From contig NZ_AJWX01000031.1 of assembly GCF_000263855.1 (NCBI RefSeq), positions 1-64,000 of the forward strand: a stretch of 64,000 nt of DNA, written 5' to 3'. The position numbers and the translations under genes are program-made. Under the pieces are notes generated by a model. The model had not been told where the DNA came from. It worked only from the letters and a program-made list of their open reading frames with translations, and did not search any database. Positions 1-7,910 of this stretch are shown one piece after another; the stretch's first letter is position 1; each line of letters starts with the position of its first letter. This DNA is from Pseudomonas sp. M47T1 (GTDB lineage Bacteria > Pseudomonadota > Gammaproteobacteria > Pseudomonadales > Pseudomonadaceae).

Positions 1-12
1 GTTTTGATTCGC

Positions 13-18
13 TGTCAA
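13..18 (-). promoter_or_regulatory. -35 hexamer of a leftward stable-RNA-like promoter cut by the window edge
   Basis: Read leftward on the minus strand, TTGACA is followed by GCGAATCAAAAC at the window edge. Pseudomonas rRNA promoters often have a TTGACAGC -35 box followed by an aacgctgt -10 region, so this could drive an rRNA, tRNA or other strong transcription unit lying left of the window. The -10 would fall outside, so the call is an inference. Confidence 0.35.
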
Positions 19-250
19 CTGCCTTTTTCACCGCTTTCGACGTTAAGATCGAAACCCTCCAGAACTGCTTACTTCGGTTAACTCTTTGAAACTCAAGGAG
101 TTTTCCGTTTCGGTTGCGCCGGAAGTGGGGCGAATTATAGAGGGATTTGAGGGGGCGTCAAGGGTTAATTTTGGGGAATTGTCTTTAAAGTCAAAAGCAT
201 CCCAAAGGACACCGCAAAAAGGCCGCCAGGTGCCCCCAGCCCCCTCACCT
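19..250. other. Non-coding interval between the left-edge promoter and magF
   Basis: No convincing gene is visible. The leftmost part would be upstream sequence for the transcription unit beyond the left edge. The right part is the 3' flank of magF. No classical hairpin plus U-tract terminator for the mag operon was found here. Reading frames across the interval have no family resemblance and continue antisense to magF. Confidence 0.5.
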
Positions 251-1057
251 TCACGGATAACTAAACCTACGCACCAACGTCAGTTCCCCCGGGGCCCGCA
301 TTGGCACCAAAAACGTCTCCATCTTTTCATTTGGCGTACCCTCTTCGGTAATCAAGGTTATCTGCGCCGTCGTCAACGACTGAACGGCGGCCTCCCCCTC
401 ATCATCCCCCCGATACCCACCCCCGAAGTAATTCACATATATAAGGTACTGGCCTTTCTGCGGCGCCGGCATGGCGAATATTTCCGGGCCATAGCCGGTG
501 GTGACGTCGACGTCGAGCGCTGCGCCGTTGGGGGCCGTGCGGTCGCCGTACCAGATGTGCGCACCGTCGGGGGTGATGACGTGCAAGTCCAGGTCGGTGT
601 TATCGCTGTCCCAGGACAACAGGATGCGTAACTTGGCCGGGCTGGCGCTGCCGGTGTTGAGGAATTGCACCCGGCGCTTCTGCTGGCCATCGGGGCTGCG
701 GATTTCGACGCCATTGGTGCCGCTGGGAAAGGAGAACGGCCGGTCGAAGTGACCATTGCCGTCGAGCTTGAGCGGCATTGCCACGCCATTGACTATGATC
801 TTGCCGGGCTGGTCAGCGGATTTCGGCATGCCCTTGATGTCGCCCATGATGCGCGCCGTGTCCGCCTGGTCGGTCGGTGTGTTCACGGATGACGCCGGGT
901 AGTTGACCGTCTGGCGAAAGTGCTCGCCTTCGGACGTGCCACTGCGCCAGCCACCGATGGGAGTATCAAGGCTGATGGGGTTGCTGTCGGCACGCGCCGC
1001 TGGCAACGCAAGCAGGGCACTGAGCAACAGGGCTGTGGGGTAGGGGCGCGGTGTCAT
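251..1057 (-). CDS. magF: MagF-type secreted DUF2135 (YfaP-like) protein
   Basis: Last gene of the macroglobulin operon, 268 aa. The chosen ATG at 1057 gives a clean signal peptide (hydrophobic ALLLSALLALPAARA, then DSNP) and lies 4 bases after the magE stop; an upstream in-frame ATG would add a long non-signal extension inside magE. The mature part has a beta-rich N-terminal half and a DUF2135-type C-terminal half with DLDLHV, HIWYGD and YLIYVNYFGG around residues 155-230. The family occurs beside bacterial macroglobulins (yfaP in E. coli, mag genes in P. aeruginosa); its biochemical role is not established. It probably acts in the periplasm with MagD. The intact copy also helps to interpret the shortened paralogue at the head of the operon. 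Confidence 0.8.
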   Translation of the reverse strand: MTPRPYPTALLLSALLALPAARADSNPISLDTPIGGWRSGTSEGEHFRQTVNYPASSVNTPTDQADTARIMGDIKGMPKSADQPGKIIVNGVAMPLKLDGNGHFDRPFSFPSGTNGVEIRSPDGQQKRRVQFLNTGSASPAKLRILLSWDSDNTDLDLHVITPDGAHIWYGDRTAPNGAALDVDVTTGYGPEIFAMPAPQKGQYLIYVNYFGGGYRGDDEGEAAVQSLTTAQITLITEEGTPNEKMETFLVPMRAPGELTLVRRFSYP

Positions 1058-1061
1058 TGGC

Positions 1062-2708
1062 CTAGTCCAGGAGCAGGTGGCGGGCAAGCCCTTCAATATA
1101 GGTTTCGTCCTGGCCGTTAGGGTGTGCCTCAAAGGCCAGGTGCAGGTATTCGTGGGTCAGGTCCAGACGATCTTGCAGGGTGAGCACGCCACGCACATAA
1201 ATGCGCTGACGCTCGCGGTCGACATACGGGCGACCATAAGAAAGACGGCAAACTGCGAAAGCACTGATCTCGTTGTAGCCCACTTCGTTATCCAATGTAG
1301 GACGCCAACGGCGCCTCTGGCTCTGCAGCCAATCCTGCGCGGCAGGCAATGGCTCGCAGGAAGCCACGGGGTTGCCCCAGCGGCTCAGACTTGCCCGCGG
1401 GTAGGCATGCTGCAGGATGGCGTCATAACGCAACCCGCCATCGGCCTGCTCCACGGCCTGCGTCCATGACAGCTTGTCGGCGCCCGGGGTGTCGGAGTGA
1501 TAGGTAACAGGGCTGCCGGCCAGCACCAGGTCGCTGGTCCAGGCGGCAATGCGCCGGGCGTCGGCACTGGCAGCCCGTGGTGCGACTCGTTGGCGGCTGC
1601 TGCTATCGTCGATGCTCAGGCAATCACCCTTGCGCCCCGCGTTTTGCAGCAGGTACGTACGAATGGCCACGGCCAGAGCCTTGGCCGCCTCAGCGGGCTG
1701 GCTCTTGGCTTCGCGCTGCAGCACGCGGGCGACATATTCTTCCCGGTCCAGCCGCGCGATCAGCCTTGGCCGGTTCGCAGCCTGTTGCAGATAAAGGTCG
1801 CCGCTGCTTTCTACATCCAGGTCATTGCCGTTTTCGAACACCGCACGGTAGCGGCCTTGCAAAGCTCCCTGGGCAGCCGGCTTGCCCGCTACGGTCAGTA
1901 CCGCCTTCAGCGGATAATGCGCGAACAGGTCGACTTCCACGCAACGGCCAACATCCTGGGGCCACGGCGCGGGTAAAAAGCTGCCCAGTACGTCGGCGTA
2001 GTGGCGAAGAATCATTTGGCTGGTGCCTCGCCCGCCCACCCAGACCGGCGTGCCGTCTGCCAGCCAACCGCCAAAACCGCCCTGGCGAGCCTTGGGGTCG
2101 GCATCGGCCAGCCAGCTCCAGGTCTTGACCCGCAGCCGACCACCCAAGCGTCCCACGGCCTGACCATCGGTGGCGTCGAGCACCACATCCAGCAGCAATT
2201 GCCGCGCCTGCTGTTGTGCCGGCAAAGTACGCAGCATGTCCAGCAGCTGCGCCACTGGCACGCGCGTCTGCGGCTGCAACTGTGCGATGTCAGCCAGCCA
2301 GTCAGGTGCCTTGCGCGCTTGCCAGTACGCGCGCCATTGGCCGCTGTCGACCTTCAGCCGCCGCGGGTTGAAATAGAGCCCGCAGGAATGCACCAGCGCA
2401 GGCTCACGCGCGATACTGCCCCCCGCTGTGCAACAGTAGACTTCGTCGCGATCTTCACCCTGGCAATCGTAGGCCGGTTCGTGCTGGTCGGTATCCACCA
2501 GCCAGGCATAAACGAACAACTTCCACAGGCTGCCCAGGGGCGTTTGCAAATCAGCCGGGAGGGGCTCGCGGCTGATCGCCTGGGTGGTGTTGAACTGCAC
2601 CACCTCGTAGCCCTGACCATGCAGCCACGCCAGACGTAGGGGCGCCTCCTCTGCCTGACACAGCAGAGAAAGCAGGCACAGCATCACGCACAGCAGGCCA
2701 CGGTTCAT
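1062..2708 (-). CDS. magE: MagE-type DUF2300 (YfaQ-like) protein with PBP-like, SpoIID-like and HExxH modules
   Basis: Secreted protein of 548 aa starting 1 base after the magD stop; signal peptide about residues 1-19 (ends LLCQA). Three parts can be read. Residues about 50-245 carry S60-L-W-K63, and RLRVKTW at 191-197 followed by GGFGGWLADGTPVWVGG, recalling the SxxK and KTG elements of penicillin-binding and beta-lactamase folds. Residues about 320-440 have EYVARVLQREA and AAKALAVAIRTY, close to the SpoIID lytic-transglycosylase pattern, with E333 at the expected catalytic site and YHSDTPG later. The C-terminus holds HEYLH (519-523) with E539 downstream, a zinc-peptidase-like HExxH. The family assignment to DUF2300 is firm. 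The three-module reading is my inference from motifs, and activity is untested. Context suggests peptidoglycan-linked work with MagD. Confidence 0.8.
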   Translation of the reverse strand: MNRGLLCVMLCLLSLLCQAEEAPLRLAWLHGQGYEVVQFNTTQAISREPLPADLQTPLGSLWKLFVYAWLVDTDQHEPAYDCQGEDRDEVYCCTAGGSIAREPALVHSCGLYFNPRRLKVDSGQWRAYWQARKAPDWLADIAQLQPQTRVPVAQLLDMLRTLPAQQQARQLLLDVVLDATDGQAVGRLGGRLRVKTWSWLADADPKARQGGFGGWLADGTPVWVGGRGTSQMILRHYADVLGSFLPAPWPQDVGRCVEVDLFAHYPLKAVLTVAGKPAAQGALQGRYRAVFENGNDLDVESSGDLYLQQAANRPRLIARLDREEYVARVLQREAKSQPAEAAKALAVAIRTYLLQNAGRKGDCLSIDDSSSRQRVAPRAASADARRIAAWTSDLVLAGSPVTYHSDTPGADKLSWTQAVEQADGGLRYDAILQHAYPRASLSRWGNPVASCEPLPAAQDWLQSQRRRWRPTLDNEVGYNEISAFAVCRLSYGRPYVDRERQRIYVRGVLTLQDRLDLTHEYLHLAFEAHPNGQDETYIEGLARHLLLD

Positions 2709-2709
2709 G

Positions 2710-5700
2710 TCACTTGACCGTGACCTGGCTGAGCGCCGGCTTTTTCTCTTCAGCCTTGTGCTCCGGCGCATAGAGCTGGGTGTAGCGTGCCGGCGGCAGG
2801 TTGAACTGGCCCTTCTGCGAAAAACGGATCAAATGACGGAAACGCAGTTCGCCACTCAGGCTGTCGACGGCGATGCCGTAGGCCATGTCGCCGGGTTCGA
2901 AATGCGCCTTCTCAAGCGGCGCAGCGTCCGCTGCACCCTGCCCTGTCAACTTGATGCCCCAGGTGGTGCGCTCCACGTCTGCGCCCGGCGGCAACGGTAC
3001 TTCCAGCATGCCGTAACGCAGCGGCTGGCCCTTGGTGCTGACAGTCACCTCATCCAGGTAAAGGCTGTCGCTGGCCAACGGCTTGTTGCCCACGGCCTCC
3101 AGTTTAAAGATGAAGGCTTCGTCCCCGGGTACCAGGCGCAGCAAGCGGCGCTTGACCACCACCGGCAAATCATCGGCCACCGCCTGCTTGCTGGTGAAGG
3201 TCAGCAAGGCGCGCACCGGACGTTCGCTGCTACCGCTCAAGCTGAGGTTGGTCGGCACCGCGCCGCCCTGCCATTGCCAGAAACCACTACCGGTAATGCC
3301 TTGCGCGGCGTGCCAATCGCTGGCCGGCATCAAGGAGGCCGCCTTGCTTGCTTGTTCGATGCCACGCTGCACCCAGGTCAGCGCCAGCGCTCGCTCAAGT
3401 GTGGATTGCTGTGGCAACAAGCGCTGTAACAGATCACCCGCCTGGTCGGGATTGGCTGGTTTGAGCGACAGGTCCAGCGCCGCCGCGAACGGCTGAGCAC
3501 TGGTGGCGACACGCTGACGAGCATCGTCCAGTTGCCGAGTGAAGGCCTCGGGTTGCGTGACCTTGTTCTGCTGCGCCAGGGCAGCGGTCAGCACGCGAGC
3601 GCTGGCCAGGCCCAGCGCCGAGTCCGGCGCGCTCATGACCACGCTGTCCTCGCCATCATTCATCAGGTTGGCGTTAGCACCCGGGCCGGCCTTGGCCAGG
3701 TCATCCATCAGGCCGCTCAGCAAGGTATTGATGGGCAGTTGCATCTCGCGGGCAAACGACAGGATCAGCGCGCGGTGCAGCAACGGCGTGCTGGCCGCCT
3801 GCTTGCCGTACACGTCCATGACCCGCTGCCAATGGTCCGGCGGCAAGGTCAGGCCCAGGGCTTTGCTGGCGTGCCAGTCGGCATAGTAGGCATAGGCGGT
3901 CAGGAAGGCGTCCGGGGCCTGGTCCTCGCCCCACCAGGTGAAGGCCGCTTGCGGCCCGGCCATCTGGATAAGGCGCAGACGACTGTTCTGCAGGATGAGG
4001 CGCAGGCGGTCACTCACGCTGGTGTCGGCCGCCAACGCCGGGTAGGCGATGCTCAGCGGCAGCAACTGGCTGGCGGTCTGTTCGACACCGCCCCACGGAT
4101 ACGCCAGCAGATCATCCAGGCTGGCGCGGAACAGCGCTTGCGGGCTGTCGTCCAGTCGCAGGCGAATATTGCCGGCGTCGGCGGGCAACGCCAGCGCAAT
4201 ATCACCAGCGGTCACGTCCAGGGCCTGAGTGTGTACGCTCTGCCAGTCTTCAGCGACGGTGCTGATGCGCACGGCCAGGGCGTCCTGGGTTTTACCGTCC
4301 TGCTGAAGTTCTGCCGTCAGGTCGGCACTGCCCGGGGTGACGCCGGTAAGCGGGATGTAGTTGATGCCTTTATTGAGGGTCAGCGGCAGGTGCTGGTCCT
4401 GGCCGCCGGCGTGGACGACCAGCTCGGCCTTGACCGATTGACCGGCCTGGCTGAAGGCGAACATGCCCAGCTGCGGCTGATCGCCTGCGCGGAAATGGGT
4501 AGGGCCACTCCACTTCAGGTACAGCGGCTTCTCCGATCGCACGAATTGTTTCTTCTGACCGACCTGGCCGTCGTCGGCCATGGCTCGCGCCGTAATGCGC
4601 CAGCGCGTCAACGAATCGGGCATGCGGAAGGTAAAGCGGGCCTTGCCGCTGGCATCGCTCACTAGCTCCGGCTGCCAGGCCGCGGTATCGACGTCTTCGC
4701 GACGTGGGCGCTCCAGCACCTTTACGCCGCGCTCGCTGCGGTTGGCCTTGCCCGGCGCGGTGGGGCTGCCGGGCAGTGCCACGTCATAACTGATGAACGC
4801 CAGGCTGGCACTGGTGCGCACATTGTTGCGACGCGGGTGGTAGAAGAACTGATCGATGCCGGGCGCGATTTCCGGCTGCAGCGCGTAGACCATTTCGTCC
4901 ACCACACTGACGGTCAGGTGTGCAGGGATAGGCTTGCCGGCAAACTCGGTGCTCAGGTCCACCGTGACGGTGTCACCTGGCAAGTACTGCTGCTTGTCCG
5001 TGGCTATATCGATGTCGATCTGCGGCGCCACGACCTTGATGCCGGCATTCTGAAAGCTGTATTCGCCCCCCTTGGTGTACAACACCGAGAAGGTCAGGTT
5101 GGGCGCGAAAGTGTCCTTGACGCGAATGTGCACGCGGTACTGAGTGGGGCTTATGGTGTCGATTTTCAACCAGTCGCCGCCCTTGGTCAGCAGCGCGGTC
5201 GCTTCGACCTTGTCGCGCTCCAGGGACAACAGCGCATCACTGACAGGCTCGGGGAAGGTGATCAGCGCCAGAGCTTCATCACCGGCCTTGTACTGGGTTT
5301 TGTCGAGGACGATTTCGACGGTGCCCGGCACGGCCTTCACGCCGTCGCCGGTCACCGAATGGCCGGTGGCACCGAGGATGCGCTGATGCTCGTCAACCAG
5401 GCTGAGGTTGTAGGTGCCTGGACGGTCGAAGGCCAGGCTGAACCCAGTGTCGCTTGCCGTTAGCTGGCCGCCACCGGTGGTCTGGTCTTCCAGGCGCACC
5501 CAGGTGTAGGCCGCAGGTTTGATGGGGGTCGGCTGTTCGCTCTGGTAGCTGAAGGCAACCTTGTCACCGGCGGCGCTGAAGCGTTCGGGCGCATCAAGTT
5601 GGTACTGGGCAGCGCCGCGCTCGATGAGGATTTCCTTGGTCGTCTTGACCCGGTAGGCGGCGCCGTCGCTGGCAAACACGGTGAGCATGTAGCGGCTGGG

Positions 5701-7257
5701 CTTTTCCGCCGCCGGCAGTTCGATGCTGGCATAGCCCTTGGCGTCGGTGGTCAGCTCGGTACTGGTAAGCTCCACGGGGAATTGCCCCAGGTACTGCAGT
5801 TCGTTTTCCACCATGGACAATTGCTGGGCGCGCAGGCTCAGGGTGAGGCGAGCGTTGGCCACCGGCTTGCCGTCGGGGTACATCAGCAATAGCTTGCCGG
5901 TGACCGGCTCGTTGGTGCGAAAGTCCTGTTTGGCCAGGTCCAGGGAAGTCTCGAAGTGCGGCTTGATGTACTCGGCCACCCGAAAGGCGCTGCTGTAGGC
6001 CTGGTCGCGATAGGTGAAGCGTAGTTCGTAACCACCTGCCACGGCGTTGTCCGGCAGCTGGAAACGCCCCTGGGTACCCGCCTTGGCATCCAGGCTCAGG
6101 TCCATACCCTGCAACGTGGTACCCGCGGCATCAATGACACTGACGTGCACGGCACCCGCGGTGGGCAATACCGAGTCGCGGGCATTCTTGAATTCGCGGC
6201 CGACGATCTTCATCGACACCCAATCACCCGGACGGTACAGCGGCCGATCAGTGAACGCATACAGCTTGGTGTCGTAGATCTCGCTGTCGTAATAGAAGTT
6301 TTCGGAGACAAAGACGCCACCCTCCTCATCCTCGCCAATCACGAAGGAGCGCTCGGGACTGACATGCTTGAGGCGCAACAGGCCATCGGCATCTGTCTCG
6401 CCGCTGCTCATCACGCCCAGGCCATCGGTCCACAGCACCTTGACCTTGGGTACCGAGCTGCCTTCGTGCTTGCGTGCCGCCCACACCAGCAATTCGTCGC
6501 CAGCGATCTTGCTGACCGCCACGGTATTGGAGACAAACACCACCGTGGTAGCACGGTATTTACCGATCAATGCCTCAACCAGGTAAAGGCCGGGCTTGAG
6601 CTTGCCCAACGGAATGTAGACGTTGCCGGGCGCCGCGCTGATGAACTCGCTGGACGAGCCGGCCAGGTCGACGCCCTTGGGCGGCTGAATCGGCTTGGCC
6701 TGCCACAGCGGGTAACGGAACTGGCTGACCAGGGGCAGCCCGGGAATGGGCGCGTACTGAGGTTGCGCGTCGTACTGGGTGGGCGTGGCAATGACGTTGC
6801 CCATCTTCAGTTCCGGCACCTGGTCGGTGACTTCCTTTCGTGACTCGTAGGAGAACGCGCGCTGCATCACCCGACGCGACTTGCGGTACCAGTTGTCCCA
6901 GAGGTAGGCCAGGGTATTGGACAACCCTTCGCCCTTGAACTGACCTTCACTGACCACGCGATGCAGGTTCTTCTGGCGTTTGAGAAATTCCAGCGGCTGA
7001 TCAATGCGATAGACACGGATATCGGCACCGCCATAAGGCTCCATGCGGAAACGACGGTAATCGCGGCCCGGCGCTTCCAGGCGCACCATGGCTTGTTCGT
7101 CAGTGGCGAAGCTGCTGTCGGCCAGCAGGAAAAAGCTCTCGCCGGCCATGGGCGCGTAATCGCTGGCGGGCACCGAGTCATCGGCACGCAGCAGCCCGAA
7201 TGGCGCGATCAGGAAGGCCAGCAACAGGTACAGGCGCAACGCCAGGGCGCTGCTCAT
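2710..7257 (-). CDS. magD: MagD-type bacterial alpha-2-macroglobulin lacking the thioester cysteine
   Basis: Giant periplasmic protein, 1515 aa from the ATG at 7257, which overlaps the magC stop (ATGA) and gives a signal peptide (LALRLYLLLAFLIAPFGLLRA). In-frame ATGs at 7317 and 7332 would add a polar leader. Order: N-terminal macroglobulin domains, the A2M_N-like segment (FTDRPLYRPGDW), the bait-region-like middle, the A2M core (RWRITARAMADDGQVG), then the alpha-helical thioester-type domain and C-terminal beta domain. The thioester motif reads G-G-V-E-Q near residue 1057, with Gly in place of the Cys of CxEQ, so covalent trapping through a thioester is not possible. That matches the known P. 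aeruginosa MagD type. Macroglobulins trap proteases; this one would do so non-covalently, probably complexed with its operon partners. Confidence 0.9.
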   Translation of the reverse strand: MSSALALRLYLLLAFLIAPFGLLRADDSVPASDYAPMAGESFFLLADSSFATDEQAMVRLEAPGRDYRRFRMEPYGGADIRVYRIDQPLEFLKRQKNLHRVVSEGQFKGEGLSNTLAYLWDNWYRKSRRVMQRAFSYESRKEVTDQVPELKMGNVIATPTQYDAQPQYAPIPGLPLVSQFRYPLWQAKPIQPPKGVDLAGSSSEFISAAPGNVYIPLGKLKPGLYLVEALIGKYRATTVVFVSNTVAVSKIAGDELLVWAARKHEGSSVPKVKVLWTDGLGVMSSGETDADGLLRLKHVSPERSFVIGEDEEGGVFVSENFYYDSEIYDTKLYAFTDRPLYRPGDWVSMKIVGREFKNARDSVLPTAGAVHVSVIDAAGTTLQGMDLSLDAKAGTQGRFQLPDNAVAGGYELRFTYRDQAYSSAFRVAEYIKPHFETSLDLAKQDFRTNEPVTGKLLLMYPDGKPVANARLTLSLRAQQLSMVENELQYLGQFPVELTSTELTTDAKGYASIELPAAEKPSRYMLTVFASDGAAYRVKTTKEILIERGAAQYQLDAPERFSAAGDKVAFSYQSEQPTPIKPAAYTWVRLEDQTTGGGQLTASDTGFSLAFDRPGTYNLSLVDEHQRILGATGHSVTGDGVKAVPGTVEIVLDKTQYKAGDEALALITFPEPVSDALLSLERDKVEATALLTKGGDWLKIDTISPTQYRVHIRVKDTFAPNLTFSVLYTKGGEYSFQNAGIKVVAPQIDIDIATDKQQYLPGDTVTVDLSTEFAGKPIPAHLTVSVVDEMVYALQPEIAPGIDQFFYHPRRNNVRTSASLAFISYDVALPGSPTAPGKANRSERGVKVLERPRREDVDTAAWQPELVSDASGKARFTFRMPDSLTRWRITARAMADDGQVGQKKQFVRSEKPLYLKWSGPTHFRAGDQPQLGMFAFSQAGQSVKAELVVHAGGQDQHLPLTLNKGINYIPLTGVTPGSADLTAELQQDGKTQDALAVRISTVAEDWQSVHTQALDVTAGDIALALPADAGNIRLRLDDSPQALFRASLDDLLAYPWGGVEQTASQLLPLSIAYPALAADTSVSDRLRLILQNSRLRLIQMAGPQAAFTWWGEDQAPDAFLTAYAYYADWHASKALGLTLPPDHWQRVMDVYGKQAASTPLLHRALILSFAREMQLPINTLLSGLMDDLAKAGPGANANLMNDGEDSVVMSAPDSALGLASARVLTAALAQQNKVTQPEAFTRQLDDARQRVATSAQPFAAALDLSLKPANPDQAGDLLQRLLPQQSTLERALALTWVQRGIEQASKAASLMPASDWHAAQGITGSGFWQWQGGAVPTNLSLSGSSERPVRALLTFTSKQAVADDLPVVVKRRLLRLVPGDEAFIFKLEAVGNKPLASDSLYLDEVTVSTKGQPLRYGMLEVPLPPGADVERTTWGIKLTGQGAADAAPLEKAHFEPGDMAYGIAVDSLSGELRFRHLIRFSQKGQFNLPPARYTQLYAPEHKAEEKKPALSQVTVK

Positions 7258-7910
7258 CGGAGGAAATTGAGCCGATACACACCGATGAAGTTCGGGTTGG
7301 CTGCGTCGGGTATCCATCGGGTGTCCTTCCATGTCATGAGTTGCTGCACGCTTGCCGAGCGCATGCCGTTGTCGGTGGGGGTGGTGGTGCCGGTGTGGTA
7401 GGCAATGTTGCGGCCCATCCAGATCATCAGGTGCTGGTCGTCGCCCTGATCAAAGAACATCAGGTCGCCGGGCCGAGCCTGGTTCAGGTCCCGGCCCACC
7501 AAGTGACTGTTGAACTGGATCAGCTTGATGGCGGTGACGTAAGGGCCGACCCTGCCGCTGCCCTGTTGCCATTGCTGCGCCAGGCCACGCTGGGCATCGC
7601 TGAGCGCAAGCTCGGGCGGCAGGTAACGGTTTGACAGGCCATTGGCACGTAGCCATTTATCATCATGAACCTTGAGTGCCTCATTGGCGGCAAAGCGCAC
7701 CAGGCCCGCGCAATCCTGCTGGAACCAGCGCGGGCTGGGGCCCTGGGTCAGTTGCTGCTGGGCGATGCGCACGAACCAGGCGCGAAACACCTGGGACTGC
7801 TGGGCATCCAACGTGGCCATTGGCGCGGCGACCACGGGCAGGCTCAACAGCAGGCCAACCAGGATCAGCGTGATTGTTCTCACAAGGCGCGCCACTGCAA
7901 CGGCAGCCAT
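7254..7910 (-). CDS. magC: MagC-type DUF1175 (YfaT-like) secreted protein, NlpC/P60-like
   Basis: 218 aa with an N-terminal hydrophobic signal (ITLILVGLLLSLPVVAAP, about residues 12-30). The start lies 31 bases inside the end of magB, and its stop overlaps the magD start. Motifs fit an NlpC/P60-type papain-like hydrolase: DCAGLV with C67 as candidate nucleophile, RPGDLMFF at 146-153, and H160 in DQHLMIWMG as candidate base, followed by YHTG at 171-174. In NlpC/P60 enzymes these elements cut peptidoglycan stem peptides. The DUF1175 family itself has no proven function, so enzyme activity is an inference. It sits in the operon between the membrane-anchored MagB and the macroglobulin. Confidence 0.8.
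   Translation of the reverse strand: MAAVAVARLVRTITLILVGLLLSLPVVAAPMATLDAQQSQVFRAWFVRIAQQQLTQGPSPRWFQQDCAGLVRFAANEALKVHDDKWLRANGLSNRYLPPELALSDAQRGLAQQWQQGSGRVGPYVTAIKLIQFNSHLVGRDLNQARPGDLMFFDQGDDQHLMIWMGRNIAYHTGTTTPTDNGMRSASVQQLMTWKDTRWIPDAANPNFIGVYRLNFLR

Noticed and set aside
2640..2708. MagE as lipoprotein (Cys in SLLCQA)
   Set aside because: Residues before the Cys do not fit a lipobox (Leu at -1); an ordinary signal peptide is more likely.
3532..4665. Long plus-strand frame inside magD
   Set aside because: Shadow of magD; its composition follows the complement of the macroglobulin codons.
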